Assembly: GCA_021802325.1 (NCBI GenBank) | Contig: JAKAAM010000024.1 | Location: forward strand, 1 to 12,879 | Origin: Nitrospirota bacterium | Lineage (GTDB): Bacteria > Nitrospirota_A > Leptospirillia > Leptospirillales > Leptospirillaceae | Direction of reading: 5' to 3' | Length of the DNA: 12,879 nt | In this document: in pieces, positions 1 to 5,838 of the stretch | Layout of the letters: the number at the start of each line of letters is the position of its first letter | Numbering within the stretch: position 1 is the stretch's first letter | Notes under the pieces: model-generated | Database searches by the model: none | Told to the model about the DNA's origin: nothing | Seen by the model: only the letters and a program-made list of their open reading frames with translations | Translations under genes and position numbers: made by a program

Positions 1-176
1 TCCTGGCCCTCGCGGTTGTCTGCATCGGCGGCTTCCAGAGCCCGGGACTGAGGAAGCATCCCGGGGTGGGTCTTGTACCTGTTGCCAACGGAGCGGGTCG
101 GAACCCGCTTTCCCTGGTCAACCCGAGCCTGTCGAACCTCCTTTCAAGCTCCGCCCTTCGGGGCGGGGTGGTTGAC
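1..176 (+). mobile_element. Right end of an IS200/IS605-type element (tnpB tail)
   Basis: The stretch ends in a GC-rich hairpin (148-169, UUCG loop) followed by GTTGAC, a layout typical of IS200/IS605-family right ends. Reading frame 2 is open from the window edge and stops with TGA at 173-175, inside the terminal structure. TnpB genes often end this way, and the frame's last residues are KLRPSGRGG. The variable tail contains no catalytic motif, so TnpB identity rests on the end structure and not on protein homology. Everything upstream is cut off by the window edge, so it cannot be told whether a complete tnpB, or any tnpA, exists. Another frame (3) is also open here, so the coding frame is not certain. 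Confidence 0.45.
88..176 (+). ncRNA. Putative omega-RNA (reRNA) scaffold, 3' part
   Basis: Three nested pairings can be read directly. There is a perfect 7-bp stem AGCGGGT/ACCCGCT with a 4-base loop (92-109). A second stem with a UUCG loop lies at 148-169. A 7-bp long-range pairing joins GTCAACC (117-123) to GGTTGAC (170-176) and encloses the second stem. TnpB guide RNAs of the IS200/IS605 group are made from the tnpB 3' end plus the element's right end, with the guide taken from flanking DNA. If this reading is right, the guide would start at about 177. Expression and partner protein are inferred. Confidence 0.4.
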
Positions 177-232
177 GGGTCCGTTTTAGTTGAGAAATCG
201 GGAGAATCGAGCCACATCGTCCACAGTGACCA

Positions 233-766
233 TTATCTCTCCTCGTCGGTTGTAAAACCGATCGGGTTCCTTTTCTCCGCTGGTGGCTCCATCAGTTGCC
301 GGATCGCCTCGACCAGATCGACGATGACTTGATCATGGGTCCCGACCCTCCGTTCCAATTCTTCCAGCTTGTGGGCCAATTCCTTGTGGGAGGAAAGAAT
401 CTCCCGAAGTTGGACAAAGGCCTCGACGACGAGGATCGACATGCGAACTGCCTGGTCTGTCCTCAGAACGCTCGAAAGCATAACTGCCCCATGTTCTGTG
501 AAAACTTAAGGGAGCGTTCGGCGGCCACCCCAGGATCTTGATCTTGCAAATTGCAAGGTCAAGTTTGAGAACTCCTCGTGGGTGAGGCGAAAGGAGAATT
601 TCTCTGGAAAACGGGCAGAATTGCGATTGACTTGTTGGATGAGGCGTTCTGTCTTGACCCCGTATAGTTCGGCCAGGTCGGAATCAAGCATAACCTTTTG
701 ACCACGAATGAGGAAGATTCTGGAGGTAATGGATTCAACGGGAATTGGAGGAAGGGATTCGGGCAT
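233..766 (-). pseudogene. ORF6N-domain DNA-binding protein, interrupted by in-frame TAA
   Basis: This encodes an ORF6N (phage KilA-N/antirepressor-like) domain protein. The N-terminal half carries the family pattern IRGQKVMLDSDLAELYGV, then QQVNRNSARFPEKFSFRLT and SWGGRRTLP. The C-terminal half resumes in the same frame with VFTEHGAVMLSSVLR, then a charged helix (FVQLREILSSHKELAHKLEEL) and ends IRQLMEPP...GFTTDEER. A single TAA codon (506-508) sits where the family normally has the Tyr of YAFTEHG, so one base change from TAT or TAC explains the break; no frameshift is needed. The ATG at 764-766 is preceded by AAGAGGAG with 3-base spacing; a TTG at 793 is the other possible start. Intact length would be 177 codons plus stop. 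Such proteins are common on prophages and mobile islands, fitting the IS end next to it. A sequencing error remains possible. Confidence 0.8.
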
Positions 767-793
767 GAACTCCTCTTGGTTAGGCGTGTTCAA

Positions 794-1130
794 TCAGAAA
801 ATATGGATTAAGACTATAGAGCTAATGTTTGATAAATCAACCATGAAAGTAGGATTTATATTCAGAGATAGAGGCGGCCAGAATACAGAAAATCAATCAT
901 GGAATTCAGATACCCGAAAATTCATTGGGGGGCTCATGTGTTTTCGGCAACCTTGCCGATCGTTCTTCCCGCTTTCCAAGGTTCTCGCTCCGTAATCCAG
1001 CCTTCGGCTCTCACGAAGAAAACTTCGGCGATTTTAAGGATTCTTTCCGGGGTGAGAGACGCTCCCTCTGACGAGGAGTGGTTTTTCGGGTACGGATGCG
1101 ACCCCTGCGATTTCATCCAGCGAGGGGCTC
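794..1130. other. Intergenic stretch without a convincing gene
   Basis: About 340 bases between the ORF6N pseudogene and purK. The part near 800-900 is AT-rich and probably holds the ORF6N promoter. The minus strand has a 60-codon open frame (934-1116) starting ATGAAATCGCAG and ending KVAENT, but it has no ribosome binding site and no family I recognise. The plus strand is also open for a long way in one frame, which is common in this GC-rich DNA. No terminator with a U-tract is visible downstream of purK. Confidence 0.5.
813..840 (-). promoter_or_regulatory. Possible sigma70-type promoter for the ORF6N gene
   Basis: On the minus strand TTGATT (835-840) and TATAGT (813-818) are separated by 16 bases. 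The -10 matches the consensus in 5 of 6 positions and the -35 in 4 of 6. This would place a start of transcription about 40 bases before the ATG at 766. The surrounding DNA is AT-rich compared with the rest of the window. Confidence 0.35.
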
Positions 1131-2318
1131 TTATGGTTCCAATAAAGAGGAGAGGGAGTCTTTTACGGAGAGGCCCGTCAAAAGGGAGCGGACTGTCGCG
1201 GCCGCTTCCTGGGCGCTGGACCCGAGGACTGTGAAATGCCCCATCTTTCGCCCCGGGCGCGGGAAATTCTTCCCGTAAAGAGTCAGTTTGGCCTGAGGCT
1301 CTGCCAGGATCGACGAAAAATCCGGGAGCTCCGTCCCTGACCAAAGATGTCCGAGGAGGTTTCCCATGGCGCAGGGGGAGAGAAGTCGGGACGATGCCAG
1401 AGGAAGTCCGCAGAGCGCACGAACCTGCTGGTCGAACTGGCTGGCAACGCAAGCATCCAGGGTGTAGTGGCCGCTGTTATGAGGACGTGGAGCCAGCTCG
1501 TTGACGAAAAGATTTCCCGAGGTGTCGAGGAAATATTCGACGGCGAGGACTCCTGTGTAGTCGAGGGTCCGGGCGATGGATTCCCCGATCTCACGAATCT
1601 GCCTTTCAAGATCGAAAGTGATGTCGGCAGGCACTGACGAAATATGGAGGATTCCTGCCTCATGGTGGTTTTCGGCGACCGGGTAGAGAACGGTCTTTCC
1701 CTCGTTGCCCCGAGCGATGAGGAGGGAAAACTCCCGGGCCAGATCGAGACGTTTTTCGAGGACAAAGGGAGTGGCAGAACGGGAGACCAGAGATGCCAGC
1801 TCTTCATAATTTCTTATGGGCCATTGTCCTTTTCCGTCATACCCCTCCCGGGCCGTTTTGAGAATGCCCGGAATGAGCCCGCGAATCTCATCCTGAGAAG
1901 GAAGAATCTCCCGGCTCACGAGCGCAAAGGGAGTCGTGGGAAAGCCATGGCTTGACAGGAAGGTCTTCTCGAGAATCCGGTCCTGGCAGGTTCCCACAGA
2001 GGTGGAGGAAGGACGGACCCTACCTCGATCCGAGAGAAACTCCAGAGAGCGTGCCGGCACATTTTCGAACTCGGTGGTGATGGCGGCACAGGAGTCGGAA
2101 AGGTCCCGCAAGGAATCCTCGCTGTCGTAGGGGGAGACGATGGAGCGGTCGGCCGCAACCATGGCGGGACTGGCCGGATCGGGGTCGAGAACCAGCGTCC
2201 TGTATCCCATCCTCCGGGCGGAAAGAACAAAAAAAAGTCCCAGCTGCCCCCCTCCCAAAACGCCGAGAGTGGCTCCCGGGCGAATCATTCCGGATCGTGC
2301 CAGGGAAGATTTCATCAC
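1131..2318 (-). CDS. purK: N5-carboxyaminoimidazole ribonucleotide synthase PurK
   Basis: ATP-grasp enzyme that carboxylates 5-aminoimidazole ribonucleotide with bicarbonate and ATP to give N5-CAIR, the substrate of PurE, in cytosolic de novo purine synthesis. The nucleotide-binding start GVLGGGQLG (about residues 19-27) is followed by ARRMGYRTLVLDPDP and TTEFENVP. The central ATP-grasp region has AREGYDGKGQW and VLEK, the active-site part has VAVEYF-like LAVEYFLDTSGNLFVNE and APRPHNSGHYT, and the C-terminus carries the family ending YGKNFPRPGRKMGH. The 395 residues are at the long end for PurK. It starts 13 bases after purE stops; the purE stop is part of TAGGAG, which can serve as Shine-Dalgarno 10 bases before the GTG at 2316-2318. 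An ATG follows directly (2315), and the family-like start MIRPGATLGV lies at 2288. Last gene of the operon. Confidence 0.96.
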   Translation of the reverse strand: MMKSSLARSGMIRPGATLGVLGGGQLGLFFVLSARRMGYRTLVLDPDPASPAMVAADRSIVSPYDSEDSLRDLSDSCAAITTEFENVPARSLEFLSDRGRVRPSSTSVGTCQDRILEKTFLSSHGFPTTPFALVSREILPSQDEIRGLIPGILKTAREGYDGKGQWPIRNYEELASLVSRSATPFVLEKRLDLAREFSLLIARGNEGKTVLYPVAENHHEAGILHISSVPADITFDLERQIREIGESIARTLDYTGVLAVEYFLDTSGNLFVNELAPRPHNSGHYTLDACVASQFDQQVRALCGLPLASSRLLSPCAMGNLLGHLWSGTELPDFSSILAEPQAKLTLYGKNFPRPGRKMGHFTVLGSSAQEAAATVRSLLTGLSVKDSLSSLLEP

Positions 2319-2331
2319 GAGCGTCCGACTC

Positions 2332-2823
2332 CTAGGGGCGAGGGAGGGTCATCTGATGGACCTGCTCCACCAGCTCCTCCCGATAGGCCTCAACTTTTCT
2401 GAGGAGATCGTCATCCCCCAAAGCGAGCATCGAGGCGGCGAAGAGTCCGGCGTTGACGGCGCCGGACTTGCCGATGGCAAAGGTCGCCACGGGGATCCCC
2501 TTCGGCATCTGGACGATGGAGTAAAGGGAGTCGAGCCCCCCCAGGTGGGGTGTGGCGACGGGAACGCCCAAAACGGGGAGGGGGGTCAGGGAGGCGATCA
2601 TCCCCGGTAGATGGGCGGCCCCGCCGGCCCCGGCGATAATGACCCTGAGGCCACGGCCTTTGGCGCCTCTGGCGTAATCGACCATGTCGAGCGGAGTCCT
2701 ATGGGCCGAGACCACGCGGCATTCGTGGGGGATCGAGAATCGATCGAGAATTTCAGAGGCTCCCTGCATCGTTTCCCAGTCGCTCTGGCTGCCCATGACA
2801 AGGCCGACTAACGGTTGGTTCAA
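2332..2823 (-). CDS. purE: N5-CAIR mutase PurE (class I)
   Basis: Catalyses the rearrangement of N5-CAIR to 4-carboxyaminoimidazole ribonucleotide, the step after PurK. Starting at the TTG codon 2821-2823 gives 163 residues, the usual length of class I PurE, and the typical opening (M)[18 protein letters not shown], in which GSxSD binds the substrate phosphate. Further signatures are [25 protein letters not shown] with the conserved His, and [28 protein letters not shown], ending with an [14 protein letters not shown] stretch. The choice of TTG is supported by AAAAAGGAG (2832-2840) with an 8-base spacer. The alternative ATG at 2847 overlaps the upstream stop (ATGCCTGA) but lacks a well-placed ribosome binding site and would add 8 residues outside the family alignment. 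It sits between the DsbA-like gene and purK, so it is probably translated from the same mRNA as both. Confidence 0.96.
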   Translation of the reverse strand: MNQPLVGLVMGSQSDWETMQGASEILDRFSIPHECRVVSAHRTPLDMVDYARGAKGRGLRVIIAGAGGAAHLPGMIASLTPLPVLGVPVATPHLGGLDSLYSIVQMPKGIPVATFAIGKSGAVNAGLFAASMLALGDDDLLRKVEAYREELVEQVHQMTLPRP

Positions 2824-2831
2824 GGGACGGT

Positions 2832-2840
2832 CTCCTTTTT
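2832..2840 (-). promoter_or_regulatory. Shine-Dalgarno sequence deciding the purE TTG start
   Basis: AAAAAGGAG on the minus strand begins at the stop codon of the upstream DsbA-like gene and lies 8 bases before the TTG at 2821-2823. It favours this TTG over the ATG at 2847, which lies upstream of it. Confidence 0.65.
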
Positions 2841-3481
2841 CAGGCATCTTCGGCCACGAGTGTTTCTCCTGCCAGGATAAAGAGGTCGGGATTTCTGAGA
2901 CCTCCGATAAAGACCCTGTCGCCCCCTTCATTGGTGAGAATAAGGGTGGGACGGGTGGTCACTCCCTCAGACTTCCCCTTCTCGATATCCTCCTGAAGGG
3001 CGGTCCTGACCTCGGCACTCTGGGCGCGCTCCGCCAGCTCTTTTCCGTCAAGTCCCAGTCGTCCGGCTTCTTTTTGAAGAAGGTCGAGATCTCCGATCGG
3101 CTCGCCCTCGACGAAGGCCAGAGCGCGCATTCGGGCAAGGAGGCGATGGCCCTTCTCCGGATCTGTCAGCAGGGCCGCCTTGGCAAACCGGCAGCACTCT
3201 TCCATCGATTCTGGCGCCCGCCCAAGCTCCCAGACCCGAGGGCTCATCGGAACTCCCGTGATTCTGGAGACCTTGAGGATCCGGGGAGCAAATTCGGCTT
3301 CCGATTTGAGCCCATGGTCCGCGAGAAAGTGTCCGAGATCACGATAGAGGGGAAGGAGACGGTGGGTAAAAGCGAGACGGGGGCCAAAGTGGCTCCTGAA
3401 GGTTTCCATGGCTGATTCGGCGGCGTAGCTCCAGGAACAAAGGGGATCAGTATACCATTCGGCAAAAAGTTTGGCTTCCAT
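2840..3481 (-). CDS. DsbA-family / thioredoxin-like protein with a single active-site Cys
   Basis: A 213-residue protein with the N-terminal pattern [20 protein letters not shown], the beta-strand and active-site loop of DsbA-fold proteins (FrnE, HCCA isomerase and YjbH/SpxH-like groups). The rest fits that fold: a helical insert with [10 protein letters not shown] and [14 protein letters not shown], then [14 protein letters not shown], which holds the cis-Pro loop (TRP-T), and FIGGLRNPD near the C-terminus. No signal peptide is seen, so it should be cytoplasmic. The active-site motif is C-S-W-S, so the second Cys of a CxxC pair is missing. This argues against a classical disulfide oxidase and for a reductase, isomerase, glutathione-linked or adaptor role. 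The start ATG (3479-3481) follows AGGA at 8 bases. It lies 10 bases after the lipoprotein stop and 17 bases before purE. The substrate is unknown. Confidence 0.8.
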   Translation of the reverse strand: MEAKLFAEWYTDPLCSWSYAAESAMETFRSHFGPRLAFTHRLLPLYRDLGHFLADHGLKSEAEFAPRILKVSRITGVPMSPRVWELGRAPESMEECCRFAKAALLTDPEKGHRLLARMRALAFVEGEPIGDLDLLQKEAGRLGLDGKELAERAQSAEVRTALQEDIEKGKSEGVTTRPTLILTNEGGDRVFIGGLRNPDLFILAGETLVAEDA

Positions 3482-3491
3482 GGCTGTTTTC

Positions 3492-4373
3492 CTATTTTTT
3501 TGACGGGTCAAGGGACTGAATTTTCTCGAGAATGGCTTGAGCCTTGAGAATATACTTTTTGGGCTCGCTCTGGGAAGGGTCAATCGACTGGGCCTCTTTC
3601 CAGAGAATGATGGCCTGACGAAGATGTCTGTGCCGATAGGCCAGAAGCCCCTCCAGAATCTTTTTGCGCCGGATCCGTTCAATTCTTGATTCCACGGAGC
3701 GGGCCAGAGCATTTTGCGGGTCGAGCTGAAGAGATTGTCGCGAAAGCTCCAGCGCATCGAAGAGACGATTCTGTATTTCACGTCGCCGGGCCCATCGGGC
3801 ATAGGCCTTGGCGATCAGAAATGAGTTCTGCCCCCTTGCGGAGGGAGGGAGAAGCCGGAGGGTTCTGATGGCCAATCGCTCCTGTCCTCCCCGGATCAAT
3901 GTCAGGAGAAGTTTTGTCTGAAGGGGTGGGGCGAGCGGAAGGAAAAGAGCCCGGAAGCTTTTTGGCGAGAGCGAATACAGGCGCTGAAGGGCCTCGCCAG
4001 CCGATGGGGACGTCGGACGGGAGATCTCCGCCAATGCCGAGCGAATGGCCTCGGCTTCTTCGGCGTTGCGAAGAAGGGAAATGAGAATCTTTTTCTTGTG
4101 GGAGGGAGCCATGCGCTTGAGCCTTTTGGTGGCCAGCGCGAAGTTTTGCCGGGAAATCGCCTCAAGGATGAGATCGGTCCCGCTTCGTGCGGGAGGCATT
4201 GCGGGAGCCGGGTGGGGGCTTGGCGGGGGAGGGGCGGGAGCGAGGGCGCAGGCTCCGAGGAGAGCAAGCGACAAAAAAAGTCCGAGAAATAAAGGAGGCT
4301 TGAAGAAGGGGAAAAGGGTCGGGATCATGACTCGCTGAATTCTGTGGATGATCCTCGGAATATTAGACGACAT
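3492..4373 (-). CDS. Predicted lipoprotein with helical (TPR-like) repeats
   Basis: I do not recognise a named family. The N-terminus has a hydrophobic signal core (LFLGLFLSLALLGAC) with the lipobox LGAC, followed by a Pro/Ala-rich linker (APAPPPPSPHPAPAMPP), as in lipoproteins tethered away from the membrane. The body is almost wholly alpha-helical and basic, and the last 100 residues contain repeats of TPR character (FDALELSRQSLQLDPQNALA; RHRHLRQAIILWKEAQSIDP). TPR units usually mediate protein-protein contact. The ATG at 4371-4373 overlaps the cyclase stop by 11 bases and gives an n-region with several Arg; the ATG at 4328 gives a shorter signal peptide (Cys at residue 27). Neither has an ideal ribosome binding site. 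The overlap with the cyclase gene suggests translational coupling and perhaps a shared envelope-sensing role, which is inference. Confidence 0.75.
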   Translation of the reverse strand: MSSNIPRIIHRIQRVMIPTLFPFFKPPLFLGLFLSLALLGACALAPAPPPPSPHPAPAMPPARSGTDLILEAISRQNFALATKRLKRMAPSHKKKILISLLRNAEEAEAIRSALAEISRPTSPSAGEALQRLYSLSPKSFRALFLPLAPPLQTKLLLTLIRGGQERLAIRTLRLLPPSARGQNSFLIAKAYARWARRREIQNRLFDALELSRQSLQLDPQNALARSVESRIERIRRKKILEGLLAYRHRHLRQAIILWKEAQSIDPSQSEPKKYILKAQAILEKIQSLDPSKK

Positions 4374-5724
4374 AGACCTCAATAAAATGGTCGACTCCGG
4401 CAGGGGAAATGGATCTCTTTTCCCGGATTGTGGGACGTTTGTCTTCAGGAATCCTATTCAGGAGGGCTTCGGTGACAAGAATTTCTCCCGCCCCCGCTTC
4501 CTGTTGGAGCTTTGCAGCCAGATTCACCGCCTCACCTATAATAGTATACTCCATCCGGTTGCGGGATCCGATGTTTCCAAGAATCCCGACGCCGGCATGA
4601 AGGCCAAATCCGAAATCGGCATGAGGCTTCCCCGTACGCTTTCGCTCCTCTGAAAGCGCCTCGATCGAATTTCTCATCTCAAGCGCACAGTTGAGGGCCA
4701 GTTCGGGGTGATCCGGAAGAAACTCCGGGATTCCAAAGACAATCATGAGGCCGTCTCCCATGATGTTGTTGACGGAACCCCGATAGCGGAAGACCATGTC
4801 GATGAATGCGTCAAAATAGCTGTTGAGGATCTCCACAACCTCTTCGGGAGGAAGTTTTGAGGAGAGACGTGTAAAATTCCGGATATCGCAAAAGAGGATG
4901 ACCGTCTCCTGTCTGACGCCCCCAAGATCGATGCGCTCGGGGTGAAGGATAAGGGATTCGGCCACATCTCGTGAGACATAACGGTCCAGCGCTTTTTCCA
5001 GAAGTTTTTTGTGGAGGATCTCCCCGGCCATTTGGTTGAAGGCCGTCACAAGATCGCTGGTTTCATCGGCAATGGCCGGAGCTCTCACCGGGGCAAACTC
5101 TCCCTTGATCAGCTGCAGGGAGGCGTCTCTGAGCTCCCGGATCGGCCGTGAGATGAAGGCGGCAAGAAGCAGGGATCCGGCAAAGGCCAGCGCCAGACTG
5201 CCCCCGCCCAGCAAGAGAAAGGTCTCCCTGATTTTTTCCCGGATCCGCCGGTAGGGGGCATCGGACATTGAAAGTGCGACCTGGCCGACGGGAATCCCCT
5301 GGAAGGTTATCCGGGTATGGAGTGTGAGAGGGTGAGGGACAGGGTGCCCATTTCCCAAAGCCGCAGTGGATCTGTCCGAAGGTTTTTTGGGTGATTGTGT
5401 TTTTTGGGAGTCGTCCATTCTATGATGGGGAGAGAGTTCTCCTATGACGTGGCCTTTCCGGTCTCGTACCCGGATATCAAGGACTCCTTTGGCGTGCTCG
5501 AAAACGGCAATGTTGTCCTCGACCCCCAGGCGATCCCCGTTGAGAAGGGGAATGGCGAGAGAGCTGGAGAGCTCCTTCATGAGAAGACGGTTGTTCTCCT
5601 TGATCTGGTGGCGTGTTTCAAGAAGGATCGACTTCTCCAAAAGGATGTATCCCAGAAGCAGGATGGGACCGATCACGAGAAGGGAGAGCCCGAAGATCTT
5701 GAGAAAAAGAGAAATTCTCATCAT
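4363..5724 (-). CDS. Membrane-bound class III adenylate/guanylate cyclase with HAMP domain
   Basis: A nucleotide cyclase with a sensor layout: TM1 (about residues 3-30), a periplasmic region of about 140 residues, TM2 (169-190), HAMP (about 192-242) and a C-terminal cyclase homology domain (272-453). The domain shows both metal-binding Asp residues, in LFCDIRNFT (D280) and MGDGLMIVFG (D324), then GLHAGVGILGNIGS and YTIIGEAVNLAAKL. Two positions differ from typical adenylate cyclases: the adenine-selecting Lys four residues before the second metal Asp is Asn320 (NNIMGD), and the transition-state Arg four residues after Asn401 is Lys405 (NLAAK). Activity or substrate could therefore be unusual. 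I chose the ATG at 5722-5724 because the transmembrane helix follows directly and it leaves 115 bases to the divergent gene; ATG 5802 is an alternative. No strong ribosome binding site is seen. First gene of the operon. Confidence 0.92.
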   Translation of the reverse strand: MMRISLFLKIFGLSLLVIGPILLLGYILLEKSILLETRHQIKENNRLLMKELSSSLAIPLLNGDRLGVEDNIAVFEHAKGVLDIRVRDRKGHVIGELSPHHRMDDSQKTQSPKKPSDRSTAALGNGHPVPHPLTLHTRITFQGIPVGQVALSMSDAPYRRIREKIRETFLLLGGGSLALAFAGSLLLAAFISRPIRELRDASLQLIKGEFAPVRAPAIADETSDLVTAFNQMAGEILHKKLLEKALDRYVSRDVAESLILHPERIDLGGVRQETVILFCDIRNFTRLSSKLPPEEVVEILNSYFDAFIDMVFRYRGSVNNIMGDGLMIVFGIPEFLPDHPELALNCALEMRNSIEALSEERKRTGKPHADFGFGLHAGVGILGNIGSRNRMEYTIIGEAVNLAAKLQQEAGAGEILVTEALLNRIPEDKRPTIREKRSISPAGVDHFIEVYVV

Positions 5725-5838
5725 GTGGGGGTTGGAGAGTCTGACATGATTATGAGGCGCGAAGGGAGATTCAGAGAGTGGAACTTTTTTCCGAAAAGCC
5801 ATTGAGGAGACGCAAGTGTCAACAGGTGTGAGGGCCGC
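5725..5838. promoter_or_regulatory. Divergent intergenic region between cyclase operon and GGDEF-like gene
   Basis: This 114-base stretch must hold the promoters of both directions if the cyclase starts at 5724. A perfect -35-like TTGACA reads on the minus strand at 5817-5822, but I see no good -10 at the right distance. For the plus-strand gene, GAGGG lies 4 bases before the ATG at 5839. No operator-like palindrome stands out. Confidence 0.4.

Noticed and set aside
934..1116. A 60-codon minus-strand open frame downstream of purK
   Set aside because: Plausible amino acid composition in the second half (LTPERILKIAEVFF) but no ribosome binding site and no recognised family; kept only as a note in the intergenic entry.
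1094..1130. Hairpin downstream of purK as a terminator (CCCCT/AGGGG)
   Set aside because: Only 5 bp pair, the loop is long and no U-tract follows.
2684..3415. A 243-codon plus-strand open frame across purE and the DsbA-like gene
   Set aside because: No family features, and both minus-strand genes are well supported with ribosome binding sites and motifs.
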